Shown one piece after another: positions 52,832 through 64,000 of a stretch of 64,000 nt of DNA (within the stretch, counting starts at the first letter, position 1; every line of letters starts with the position of its first letter). A program made the position numbers and the translations under genes. The notes under the pieces were generated by a model. That model made no database searches. It was given only the letters and a program-made list of their open reading frames with translations, and was not told where the DNA came from. The stretch comes from Gymnothorax reevesii (Eukaryota > Chordata > Actinopteri > Anguilliformes > Muraenidae), in assembly GCA_029721435.1 (NCBI GenBank), contig CM056576.1:121013166-121077165 (forward strand). The letters run 5' to 3'.

Positions 52832-54329
52832 TGATGGACTTTAAAAACTTACAAGTCTGACAAGACAGAAATTGTAAAGTTGGGTTAGGGAAATTTTAAT
52901 TAGATGATTACAGAATTGATATGCAGTTGTCTTTGAGTAAGGAGACACAACAGTGCGTGAGGTCATGACCTTGTTTGTGTTTGAGGAGCAGGATTTGAGG
53001 AATTAGTGATGTAACCTTGTCCGGCTTCACTGATCACAATTGCAATGCTGTCAAATGCCTTAAAACAATCCTTGAGGTCATTAAGGCCAGAACTCAAAAG
53101 TATTTGTTCAAAGACACTTTGTGCCCCATGCCACGCCTTTCCAGACCCCAACGAGATCAAGCCATTGGGTTGTGGATGGCTGGAACATCCCAAAATCGCA
53201 TTGCCCAGCATTTTGGGGTAAGCCAACCCACAATCTCTAACCTTGTGGCTCGTTCCCAGGAGACTGGAAGCACTAATGATCGAACCCGACCTGGTCAACC
53301 TGGGGTCACGATCCCAGCCCAGGACAATCAGATCCGCCTCGTCCACCTGAGAAATTGGTTTTGAACCTGCAACAGGACGGCTCTGGAGACCCTAGAAATC
53401 CACAGACCTAGGATCAGCAGAAGAACAGTGAGTCACCGACTTGCAGAGTAAGGGATCAGAGCCCACAGGGCATGTGATGGAGAGCAGCTTGATGCACGGC
53501 GGAGGGCTACCAGGCTTCGTGTGCTGAAGAATATGGTCAGAGACGAGTCCCCGACTGATTCTGGAGGAATGTTGTCTTGTGATGAGTCCAGATATTGTCT
53601 GTACCTACATGATGGAAGACAGAGGGTCTACAGACGATGCAGTGAGAAATACGAGGCCCCCTGCATTGCTGAGACAGATCGCTTTGGAGAAGGCTCGGTG
53701 ATGGTCTGGGGTACCATTCGGTGTGGCAGCAGGTCCGACCTGGTCATAATCAATGCAAATCTTAATGCAGCCCACTACTGTTACCTTGTCATCAGACCGC
53801 ACGTCGTGCCTTACATCACAGACCACGCAGAGGTCACGTTCATGCAAGACAAAGCACGACCTCACTCAGCACATGTGACCCAGCAGCTCCTGTCCCAGAA
53901 TGGTGTGCGAGACATGGAATGGCCACCTTTCAGCCCTGACATGAAGTGCATTGAGCATGTGTAGGACCTGTTGGATCGGCGGATTCGGCAACGCACTCTA
54001 GCACCCAGGACAAGGGCAGAGCTCCAAAAAGCCCTTCTCCAGGAGGGGCAGGCCATTCCCCAGCAACAGCTCAACAGAATGGTGCTGTCCATGCCAAGAA
54101 AAGTGATGGCTTTGTTGCAGGCACGAGACTGTTACACTCGGTACTAAGATTAGAGTTGATCTTTGTTGTTGATTTCGTTAAACTTGTCATTATTGATTCT
54201 TTTGACGTTCATTATTGATGTTATCTGACATTTTGTTGAAGTTGTTGTTATGGGTAAAGTCAATAAATGGTTAAAAATTTGAATCAGAGTTTGGCTGCAA
54301 TTCTGGTTGTAAGTTTTTAAAGTCCATCA
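52832..54329 (+). mobile_element. Second Tc1/mariner-type family (1498 bp)
   Basis: Inverted termini TGATGGACTTTAAAAACTTA and TAAGTTTTTAAAGTCCATCA. A TA duplication is not evident. Carries the transposase frame 53128-54147. Confidence 0.85.
53128..54147 (+). pseudogene. Tc1/mariner-type transposase, 339 codons with three in-frame stops
   Basis: One frame from MPRLSRPQRDQAIGLWMAG to ARDCYTRY without net frameshift. N-terminal helix-turn-helix RIAQHFGVSQPTISNLVAR. Catalytic layout kept: SCDESRYCLY (Asp), FMQDKARPHSAHVTQ (Asp), CIEHV*DLLDRRIRQ (Glu). Stops: TGA 53362-53364, TAA 53449-53451, TAG 53962-53964. The last probably replaces the Trp of IEHVWD. Point-mutation decay only. Confidence 0.9.
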
Positions 54330-54657
54330 GTGTTGTTATTAAATATGACCCTTCTGATGTTTATGCTTAAAATTATTGCCAATCCTTAGACCTCCAAACT
54401 GAAGGAGCCTCAAGACGATGACAATGTGATAGGAGGCTGGGATGGAGTGGAACCTAAATTATACATAAGGTCAAAGGGGCTGATTTGTGTACAAGTATTG
54501 GAGGTTTGACCTTTTCCTCGCACATGCTGTTGGCACTTAGGTAAAGATTTATTATTTCTCGCTAAAATATGTAAAAATAACCATCATTTCATTTCGAACC
54601 TAAAAATAAAAATGAAGAACAAATAAACAGCTTATTAATTCTGGGATTATAATTATA

Positions 54658-55000
54658 CAACCCCAATTACGAAACAGTTGGGACAAAGTGTAAATTGTGA
54701 ATAAAATCAAAACGCAATGACTTTCAAATCACACCAGCCAGTGACAGAACAGATATAACATAGCAACTGAGAAATATTACAAATTTATCCACAAAATGAG
54801 CTCATTTTAAATTTTATGGCTGCTACGGGTCTCAAAAAACTTGGGACAGGGGCCAGTTTGCCATGGTGTAGCATCCCCTCTCCTTTTTAACACAGAGTGG
54901 ATGCGTCTGGGCATTGAGGAGAGAAGTTTGAGTTGAGCCATTGGAATTTGATCCTGCTCTTGTTAATACAGGCTTCCAGCTGCTGCAGAGTTTTTGGTCT
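54658..55000 (-). mobile_element. Tc1-like 3' fragment (family of 38422-43114)
   Basis: Starts CAACCCCAATTACGAAACAG after TA and reads through AATAAAATCAAAACGCAATG, TGGTGTAGCATCCCC and the antisense of LEACINKSRIKFQWLN. No opposite terminus, so truncated. Confidence 0.75.
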
Positions 55001-55185
55001 GGTTTTATAGAGGAGACTTTTATGAGTAGGAAACATTTGTCAGATCTTCTGTTGCAATTTGCATAGGTTTGCCCCTTTATTCTCATAAAATGCCTGTACT
55101 TTCAGAGAAGACTCCAGTCACTTCGGGGCTAGAAGTAACGTTATAGATGTCTATGGGTAAGTGAATGTAGCAAGCCGAAGGAGGG

Positions 55186-55262
55186 CCCAGGCAGGAACTT
55201 GAACCTCCAGACTCCCGGGTAATAGTCAAACGCGCTGACCACATCGCCAAAGAGCCAGGCTA
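55186..55262 (-). mobile_element. tRNA-like SINE head
   Basis: On the minus strand TGGCGATGTGGTCAGCGCG resembles a pol III A box and GGAGGTTCAAGTTCCTGCC a B box, spaced as in a tRNA gene. It does not form a clean acceptor stem, so a SINE is more likely than a functional tRNA. Body and borders were not resolved. Confidence 0.5.
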
Positions 55263-55343
55263 CTTTTTGGGAGACATTTCTAGTGACAGGACCCTTCAAC
55301 TGTCACATTATAATGACCAAATTAAACTAAACATGTGTCTTAC

Positions 55344-55423
55344 CTGTGAAAGGTAATTCCCTGTTGTCTGGATTGTGCAGTATGCCGGTTTTTACAGCTG
55401 TAGGCTGCACAATGTTGAGGCAT
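55344..55423 (-). CDS. First coding exon of a THAP-domain gene (fragment)
   Basis: MPQHCAAYSCKNRHTAQSRQ then QGITFH and a split Arg codon, donor CACAG|GTAAGA. The HCAAYSC (C-x4-C) start followed by GITFH is the usual beginning of fish THAP domains, the next exon normally starting FPK. No continuation was found downstream on the minus strand, where a SINE and a Tc1 fragment lie. Just upstream is AAGATGGCCACC on the plus strand, a YY1-like promoter motif. A real THAP gene with a distant exon 2 or an orphan exon are both possible. Confidence 0.55.
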
Positions 55424-55679
55424 TTTGCATTGACAGTGATTTATTTTCGTCACCGAGTCCCACTCTGCGTTTGGGCGGTCGACCACTTTAAGATGGCCAC
55501 CAAATCTGCCGTGAAAAAAGGGGGAGGGGCCAATCCAGCCTCTCTTAATGTCTATGGTTTCATGCATGCTATTCGACAAGAATTTCTGAGAAGAGGGCAG
55601 AGGAATTCAGCGTCTGGCTTCAAAGTCTCTTTGCTCAACTTTTCATTTGAAAAAGGTAAAATGCATTTTTGAGATACAT

Positions 55680-57040
55680 TTCATAATAACAAGAACGTTT
55701 TACTGCCATCTGACCTAAAATTCACAAATAAACGGTATTAGTTTGTTTATGAACATGCTTAATATATGTTTGTGTGAAAGAACCAGCTTTCCTCTCCTTT
55801 GTGTAACTATATGTTAAATTATGAATTACCTTGACAATATTTTTGATGACGCATGTTTATTTTGTTTAGTAACATCAAATTTCTTGTCAGCTCCGTATAT
55901 AGTGACATTACTTAGGTGTCATGAATTACAGCCTCCCTCATTTTGGCTAGCATAAATGTTTATGGCGTAGTGGTAAAATGGCTACATAAACATTGAGTGA
56001 ATTTTATTATTGAGTGTACTCCTGTAAATATATTTTGTATAATGACAAATGATTTCTGTTGTCGGTATGAGTCTCACTAAGTTGTGTTGGTCATTAAAAT
56101 TACCTCAGCACGGCTTGCTGGGTAACCAGCCTGACAACGCTATGCCCCATACCTCCATGTTTGCTAGTTCAAGTGTCAGGTCTTTCAAATGTAGCCAGTG
56201 GTTGCGATTCACCGTCTACTTGGGATACGACGACCGGCTACTCGATAACCGTTCCTCGATATTATGAAATTCTTCCGGTGATATTGGTTGTTTATTATCC
56301 AGTTTTAAACCGTATTTTCAATAAAATAAGAATCTTTTAAAGTCTTTATCTTGTTTTGGTCAGCCATTGCAGTTACCATCATCGCGATGCACAAACCAGT
56401 TTCCCTATGCGGCCTTCCTATCATAATTTCTCCCGAATAACTGGTTATGGTAAATAGCAGCGCATGTAGGGGCAGCCAGCCTTTATATTCCGTGCGCTTA
56501 CCTGTTCGCATCGCCTCGCCCTTGGAGGAATTTCACAGAGCAAATTGGCCCTCTTCACACGCCACACGTCCATTCTCACACAAAAAATAAATAAATAAAT
56601 AAATAAATAAATAAGAAGAATAAAATAAAACCAATCTTTACTTGGCATACTCTTAGGGGTTCGTGGACAAAAGAGGACTATGGCACAGTATGAATAAATG
56701 AAACATTAATAAAAAATAATTACATTTTGAGACAATATTCCATGTTTTAACTTGGATGACAGGAGTGCACGGGTGCTTTACGCTTGTCAACTCGTCACGC
56801 TCAATGAGTATTATTGGAGGATTATTCTGTTCGGCTGTGAATTATTTTGTCTTTCACCCACACAGAAGACTGTTTTCAAGTCGGGAAACCATAGCCTATT
56901 TAACGTAATCTTAACTGTGATGGAGAACTGAAAATATAACGTGAAATTTACAGAAAGGCTAAAAGTGTACATTGAATGAACCTGCACAAATTGGTACGGT
57001 GACTCTAGCCAAATGTTGCGAGTGATGGTTGGCTATAATG
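55680..57040. other. No gene recognised
   Basis: AT-rich. Only an (AAAT)n tract at 56583-56613 stands out. Confidence 0.5.
56583..56613. repeat. (AAAT)n microsatellite
   Basis: Seven to eight tandem AAAT units. Confidence 0.95.
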
Positions 57041-57049
57041 TCCCCAAAG

Positions 57050-57355
57050 GGCATTAATTTTTGGCAGTTGCTATGAGTATGGCAGTTTTTCAATGCATTT
57101 CAATGTGGAGAGGTACGACAGTGCCCATTTCAAGCCGTGCCCTAACCTAACCCTAACCACTAACCCTTCCCCTAACCTTAACCCTAACCCCTAACCATAA
57201 TCCCAAATCCTTATACTAATCCCTTGAAATCGACTGCCGTAACTGCCGGGTCAGGGTTAGGGTTAGGTTAGAGCAGGGTTTGAAATGGGGACTGCCGTAC
57301 CTCTATACATTGAAAATGCATTAGAAAACTGCCGTACCCGTAGCAAATGCCTAAT
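57050..57355. mobile_element. MITE enclosing telomere-like CCCTAA repeats
   Basis: Long inverted repeats: TGAGTATGGCAGTTTTTCAA near 57075 pairs with GAAAACTGCCGTACCCGTAG near 57325. Inside, irregular CCCTAAC repeats (57139-57210) face GGGTTAGGGTTAGG (57253-57268). No coding capacity. Confidence 0.6.
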
Positions 57356-57359
57356 TTTT

Positions 57360-60300
57360 TTTTTTGGTATATGACCGAAACATAATGTCAGTTTACGTGT
57401 CATGTTAAAAACATCTTGCAACCACCCCTCATATGACAGCTGGCATCAGTTTGGTATCAGTTTAGGTAACTTAAAGTTATTTTTTGTGCAGTCACTCTTG
57501 GTTAAATAGAAACTGCATGAAGCTTGAAAAGTGTTGCCATACATCTCTGAACTGCCGGGGTTATCTGGACAGACATGAATAAACATGACGTTAGTTTATG
57601 AGCAAGCTAAATAATAATCTATAATGCAACTTTTGCAGGGGCCATAGGTTTATCTCGCACCACACGCTGCCGCAAAAGCATACAGTGCAAACGCAGCAAG
57701 TTTTCAGAGGTGATTGTGCTCCTAAAAGCAAGGGTTTTGTGCCCTTGCAGGGCAGTCTAATGGAACTTGCTCGTTAAAAGGGTTATTGTTGAAGAAATCA
57801 GCTAAAGTAGCAGATTAATGCTGTTTTACTGGTCCTAAACAGCATATCTATGCACTTTCCGGATTTTTTAGCATGTAATAAGTCAGTCAACAAAAAGTTC
57901 ATTTTATGATTGTAATAAAATGTACAATACACGGTTGGATTGGAATTAGATGGCTGTAAGGCCATTTCATTCATTCAAATTATTTATACTATATGACACC
58001 GGTTAAAAATTTGAAGATGGTCTTGGGAGTATAAAGAGTATATCAATCTTCAGATTTAATATTGTTCAATCTGAATGCTATCACAACAGGTCATAAGGCA
58101 ATTTAACTTGTATAACCTGTTAGTCCTCGTTTGACCTTGAAGATTGCCACGTAACATGCAACCTACCATTTTCGGCTGTGTGAGGTTTGGTTGCATGCCA
58201 CGCTGAATAATTTCCTGCTCTCATTCACTCAACTATATACTGTTCCTAATGCATTCTTGATTTTCTTTGTGCCATCACGAGATAGAGAACAAGACAAACA
58301 AGATGTCTTAAGACAAGGCAAGAGCATGAAAGAGGATGGAACTCCTCATTTTCAGAGAAAACTAGCTGTGTGTATCGCAATTCAAAAACAATTTCTTTGG
58401 TTCATTGCTGGGGATAGTCAGTATTTGCATCCAACCTACGGCGCCGCTTGGCGGTGAAATTTTCCAACTTTTGATGTTGAATAGCATCTATACTTTAAAC
58501 ACTACCATTGAGATTTTACTAATGCTGTAATGTACCCAAAAGGGACTATGTATCCAGAGAATTTCAGATCTCTCTCTTGCTGGGTAAAAAAAATAATGCC
58601 ACATAAACATAGGCACAATCTGATATGAAATCGTCCATTTTGACTTTTCCACCAATTTTGGCTTTGTCTAGCTTGAAAGTATAGATACTACCAAAGAAAT
58701 GCCTGATATTCCTGAAAATAGAGTTCCAAAAGCGCAACAAACAGCATTTATCACCATGGAACATATCTGGGCTACTGAGAAAATATACTGCAAACATGCA
58801 CCGAAAATCAATTTCGACCATCTTTCCGGCCACTAACCCAGCAAGATGCCAATGTACTATTAACTGAAAATGATTGTTTTGAAGTGAGTAAACACATAAT
58901 AAAGCATTCTTGATTGGTATATGTCTGGGATATTACTGTATTCCCATTTTCAATTTTTATGGCGATTTCTCAAATAATTCCGGCTCAATAACATAGTTAC
59001 CCAGCTTGGCGCTGATGTCTATCCAGATTTGAAGTCTCACAGGTCATGATAAGAGTACAACACATCTGGTGCTGTGGTCCCTTAAGTCATAATAATTGAT
59101 GTAAAATGTGGTGTCAAAAGCAAAACTACGCCACTTTAGTGGCTTCCAGGTTGCGCCACCGGCAAACTAAGTGAGATACAGACCTAAAAATTTGGCTTTT
59201 TCCATGAGACTACCATATCTACCCATTTGCCAAGTTTCATTCAATTCCAGGCTGGTGAACTACTCAACTTCTTCAAAAAGTGCCATTTTCTCGTGGAATG
59301 GCTCTTAAATGTTTTTCTTGTTTGGGACACTCATAGCTTTTCACTGTAAAATTTTAAGTGCTGATGGTTTTGCAAAGGTTTTTCTTGACTCCGATAAATC
59401 AACATCAATCTTGGATTTAGTCTAGTGAATTAACTGCATTCAAAAGACCTAATGTGAACAAAGTTTTGCGTTAAATCTTTATTAGGTACAGTCATGTTTC
59501 AGAGATCAGATATAAACAACGACTACGTTTGACTAACTCCGTGATTTTGTTTGTCTTTCCCTCAGTGGAAGCCAAGGATGTTTATATTTCACTAGATATA
59601 CAAATGGAAAATATCCGCCCATTCATTTCAAAGGAAATTGCTCGATGGCGCTGCACGCCGACATGGGGGCCTTATTTCCGGAGCCAAGCGGACATGCGCT
59701 GTGTGAGTTTTGCTTACACATGCGTAGTGTGGGGCTCATGAACGCGTTGTTATAAGAGGTGTCAACGACAACGGCCCGGGGTCGTGGAACTCCTACCCAG
59801 GGTGTGTGTTCACAATCACTTTTCTCCAGATATGGAACTCTGAGAACTGCAGACAGCAGAATCTTGCGTAGAAAACCCCTGAAGTAACTATGAAGGGAAC
59901 GGAAAAAAAACATAGCCGCCGGTAAAGGCTTAATCATAGTGTGAAATATATTTTTGAAAACCAAATGCAATATCAAATGTTTAAAATAATTTTATTGAAC
60001 AGGGAAGTAATACTATTGATTTCAGCGCAAAAATGTCGGCACAATAGTTGACTTGCTGTTGTGTAACATAACATTGTTCAGGCTTGTGTCCTCTTTAGTT
60101 CAACAATGAAAAACTACATTTATAGAGTCAGGCGATTCTTGCTTGTCTGCTTGAGAACTCCATTATCTTTTCTGGATTCAAGACTATAAACCGATCACAC
60201 AAAGCACTGCACGGGCCTTACAAATCAATATGCTACATGTCAAGAGCCGTAACCTTATGCCAATTCTGGCAAGCTAATTTACTTTTAGCTAACGTAACTT

Positions 60301-60394
60301 AGCTTTGCCCTAGACTCGTAAGCATTCTGTGAAGTATTGTACAATGTGGGTCTACCATGAAATGTAACGCACATTGAACTACGTTATTTTTTAC
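57360..60394. other. No gene recognised
   Basis: Contains an unclassified interspersed-repeat-like segment at about 58920-59300. Short open frames show no family match. Confidence 0.45.
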
Positions 60395-60517
60395 CTTTGT
60401 TTTAACGCTCCTTTTTTTCCTGTCATTTCCGAGAGATATCAGAGCCTCTAGGAGTGCATTGAACAGTTCATCCACGAAGTTCTGCATGTCAGCAAATCGT
60501 AGGCCATGCCTTTCCAT
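60395..60517 (-). CDS. Possible first coding exon, unrecognised
   Basis: 41 codons from ATG: MERHGLRFADMQNFVDELFN to KRSVKTK, ending at AAAG|GTAAAA. Reads like protein rather than noise but belongs to no family I recognise, and no partner exon was found. Confidence 0.22.
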
Positions 60518-62907
60518 TTTTTCCCTCTCCCAATTCCCTTTACAATGAAGTCTGTCTTGATTTTAATTTGAATACTGTCTCATTAAATTTCTAAGTGCGA
60601 GTTAACATTGATTGTAGTGGTGGTACTCAGTTTTATGATAAGGACTGGCTCTGCAAGGCTAAGCATTAAATCAAGAATGAAGAATGGTTAATAAATGGTT
60701 TGCTAAGCAGTATTCAAACTGTAGGGTTTTAAATGCACTCATATGGATAGAATGCTAGATGCTAACATATTATGCAAAACGCATCAAAATACAGTAATGT
60801 GAATTGGTGCTATTCAAAGTAATGGAAATATACAATTCCATTTACGGATATATCTATCATTTTAATATGAAAAAAGTTAGGCGAGAGTTGGGTGCGTACA
60901 TGGTTCTAGAATGTCACAAAAGCGGCTTTAGCTTACTGTACATTTTGCCTCGCTACCTAATGAAGTGTGGCAATCGAGTTGCTACATATTACGGCCATTC
61001 ATCAATTGAAATCAAATGGCAGAAATATTTGCACCGTAACACCAGTTCACTTTACAGAGTTAGCTACGTCTATCATGTTGATCACAGACAGACGGCAAGG
61101 AATGCCCATTGCTCCACCCACTCACATCTGCTGCAGTACTAAATTCGGAGGAGACGTGAACCCGCTTACTTACCCGTTGGTGTTCACATAGTCTGAATAT
61201 AAATAAAAATTCTTGTTGTTCCCGAGGAACGAGGCATCAATGATTTAAAAGAGAAAAATAAACAGTTTTGGTATCGATAATTTTTGACCGTCAAAAAAAT
61301 GTATTCTCGGATTTATCAGCGTGTCTTTTTCAATTATTTCCCATGGACAAATTTCTTTTTGGCCCCCTTGGCATCACGTGACTTGCAATATCAGCTTGAC
61401 CGCTAAGCCCATATCGGCGTGCATTCCAGCCTTCGTTGTTTGTCCAGTTCTCCTTATGGGTCCATGGTGGAAATTCGTCTTTACCAGACATCCAACATTT
61501 CAGCTTCCCTATTCCCTTGACTACAAACAACGTCGCACATGATTCTATTTACTACTCGCGCTGGCAGGTCACAAGTCTTAAGTTTTGGCTCTGGATCTTT
61601 TCTTTTTTTTTGGGGTCGTGATTGTCCTGCTCATGCACACGCGCGGTTTCGCGATTGGCCCATATATAAATCACGTTGGTGCCCAGCTAACCATTAGGGC
61701 ACATATAACATGTCTCCGTGAGGTCATGTTACTGAAAAGAAATGTTGTCGGTAGCAAGCAATAAAAGCATTAGAATTACCACGTGTACATATATTTTGGT
61801 AATTAAAAGGGAGAAGTAAGCTGGGGTAGCAGTCAGCTAACTACAAGCAAATTAAAAAGTGCAATCTGCTGGTGATGCAGTATGAGGGCCATTAGAGAGA
61901 GGATGGATGTGTGGACATTGGTATACCTAAAACACATCTGCCGTACAAGCATCTAATCCTAATATCTGATACATAAGAATCAAAAATTGATAAAAGAATA
62001 TATACAGTAACCCCCATATTAGCATTTTATGACAAGTAAAATTCAAATCATCAAAGGACAAGGAAAGTTGACTCTAGAGGCCACCAGAATGCACCACAGA
62101 GCTTCAAATTTTGGGTGAATCCCACCCAAAGCCCCCCGAAGGTATTCATGTCATCAGCACTCGTGTTCGCGCCTCCAGCCATAGCAGCCTACTCAATTTT
62201 TCCGGCCGCCTACTCTAAAACGTTTTGAAAGCCCTGCAGTCAGATAATATTCAATCAATAATTTCATTTTGCTTTGTTTGATTTGGCCAAGAAACTAAAG
62301 TAATTTCCACTAGTCCTTCATCAGAGGACTTACGCATTTACACAGTCAACAATTTTCCGCCAGAATTCCTCTCTGGCCTTATTAGCGCCAACAGTGTTAC
62401 TTTTTGCTGTTTTTTAATATTTTTACATTCTTCATAACTGTCCATAATCACGACCCACTCCAAAGAGATTTTTTTTTAACATTTTTTAAGATTTTATTAA
62501 TCACCCAGCAACCACTTAGATTACATCCAATGAACAAGTGCATATATCAACCAACATGAATGCATATACCAACATAAATCTCACAAATAATTTCCCAAGT
62601 GTCCATCTGAGTATGCGCATCCATAACTGTGCAGTCTTCCGTGTGTCCAACCAATTAGTGTAGAACTGCATGGATCTCCCAATAAGCTTCCTCAGAGAAA
62701 TATACAGCACGCGATTAATCATTTTAGGATTGCAAAGAGGGTCAATTGACGCATGGAACGCCCTTTTACAGAAAGCCCGCACGGCGTTGAAATTAACAAA
62801 GATCATAACCACCATTGTGGTACCAATTATCTCCGATTGCTAGATCAGGGTTTTTTGAGCCGGCTCACTCAAATAAAGCCTGTCTATGTTGAACTTGCTT
62901 CATAGTA
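60518..62907. other. No gene recognised
   Basis: AT-rich intergenic sequence; no convincing repeat or coding exon. Confidence 0.45.
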
Positions 62908-63450
62908 CACTACCGCTCAAAAGTTTGGGATCACTTGCAAATTTCTTTGTTTTCCATAGAAAAATACATTTTCATGCATTTCACAAACATTTTTTTCCCA
63001 TGTCACAAACATTTTTATCCATTTCACAAACGATTAAAATTAATCAGATGATTTTCAAAGAATGATCTACATTTTTGCATAGAGGCCTATTATCAGCAAT
63101 TGTCAGTCCTCTGCATCAATCTCTGCATCAATCTGGTATGGCTTTAATCCAAATTAAGCATTTTATAAGGCTAATTGATTATTAGAAAACCCTTCTGCAA
63201 ATGTGTTGCACAGCTGAAAACCGTTGAACTAATAAGGGAGTGCGAAAGGGAGCATGGCATTCTTGAGGTTGGTTTAGTACCTTAGTGTTGTTGTGCTTAG
63301 AAAAGAAGGCTATTCAATGCTAAAAATTGAAAATTTAAAATCTCTTACCATGCTGTCAACAACTCCCTTCAGAGAGCAGCACAAACTGGCACTAAAAAGG
63401 ACAGAAAAAAGGAGTGGGAGGCCCTGGTGCGCAACTGTGCAAGAAGACAA
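62908..63450 (+). mobile_element. Tc1-like element, 5' half only
   Basis: Starts CACTACCGCTCAAAAGTTTG after TA, the terminus of a common fish Tc1 family. Body reads on to remnants of TPFREQHKLALKRTEKRSGR and PWCATVQED, then ends where another repeat begins at about 63450. Degenerate. Confidence 0.75.
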
Positions 63451-63700
63451 ATTCTATTCTCCTATGCACTTAAGTCGAAAAAAGCGCGTAGCTACGCGCT
63501 TTTCAGCCTACGCATATTCTACCCTCGACTTAAGTCTGTGCATTACCCATGCCGAAGGCAGTTCCGCACTTGAGGCGGAGCAAGGTCAAAATCGGGGCGT
63601 TTCTCATGCAGATAACACTTAAGCGTAGTCTCCCCCTGGCTTACGCGCTTTCTCAGTTATGCGCTTTTGAGGGCTGTGTTAAGGTCAAGCGCCAACATAA
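63450..63700. repeat. Palindrome-rich repeat related to 47950
   Basis: Holds a perfect 24-bp palindrome at 63480-63503 (half: AAAAGCGCGTAG) and repeated CTTAAG and GCGCTTTT motifs, similar to 47960-48080. It interrupts or abuts the Tc1 fragment. Confidence 0.45.
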
Positions 63701-64000
63701 GGCGAAATGGAATATTGCGTTTGATGTCGGTTATGGGCCGAATTTTATCATTAATTTTATTCTATTTAACATGGTAAAGGTTGAGACATTCAATATTCCA
63801 TTGTTCATCCTTATTTCTAAACTACATTTCTCATAACCACAATAAATTATCAAACGAAAGATATTACGCAACAGCCTCTTCTCTAATTAGTTCAATTGCA
63901 AATGCATTACAAACAATTACAAACATACCGGTGGTCATCAAGGTCAGAACTGTGCTGTCGGCCCAGGCTTCTGGGTCGTTCCAGAGAGTGGCTGGTGATG

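Noticed and set aside
55186..55262. Functional tRNA gene on the minus strand
   Set aside because: A and B boxes are visible but a full cloverleaf with paired acceptor stem is not; a SINE head is more likely.
55492..55672. Plus-strand frame starting MATKSAVKKGGG opposite the THAP exon
   Set aside because: Ends at a possible donor but shares no family and overlaps the likely THAP promoter; too weak to list as a gene.
1..64000. Prokaryotic-type systems (operons, CRISPR, defence islands)
   Set aside because: Split exons with GT/AG borders, low coding density and fish-type transposons show a vertebrate genome; none of these features is present.

Overview
The window looks like a teleost fish chromosome. 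It has two intron-split vertebrate genes on the minus strand in a background dense with DNA transposons typical of fish (Tc1-like, hAT-like, TTAA-target and Harbinger-like elements), an L2-type LINE and tRNA-derived SINEs. The species cannot be fixed from the sequence alone.

Gene 1 (58-26743, minus) is the 5' part of pask, the PAS-domain serine/threonine kinase. Nine coding exons join in phase into about 480 codons covering both PAS regions. The kinase domain lies beyond the left edge. Its first intron is about 17.5 kb (9072-26538). It holds a roughly 160-bp GCTAAT satellite, a dead L2-like LINE, a Tc1 copy, a piggyBac-like element and, on the opposite strand, a degenerate eIF4G-like (MIF4G) gene that carries two coding minisatellites.

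Gene 2 (30394-45481, minus) is a complete klhl6 coding sequence: seven exons, 613 residues, BTB, BACK and six Kelch repeats. It lies just upstream of pask on the same strand; 3.6 kb separates its stop codon from the pask start codon. Its introns 2 and 3 are swollen by transposons. These include a four-deep nest at 38208-43695 and a TTAA-flanked element at 32173-34552 with a TAA-flanked element inside it.

From 45.5 to 64 kb no complete host gene was recognised. The stretch holds three Tc1-type elements with broken transposases, a truncated Tc1 end, two THAP-type zinc-finger fragments (about 49041 plus strand, 55423 minus strand), a hAT-like MITE, a tRNA-like SINE and a palindromic element carrying telomere-like CCCTAA repeats.

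No RNA genes, CRISPR arrays or prokaryotic features were found. Exon borders come from reading frame, splice dinucleotides and remembered family conservation, not from transcripts.
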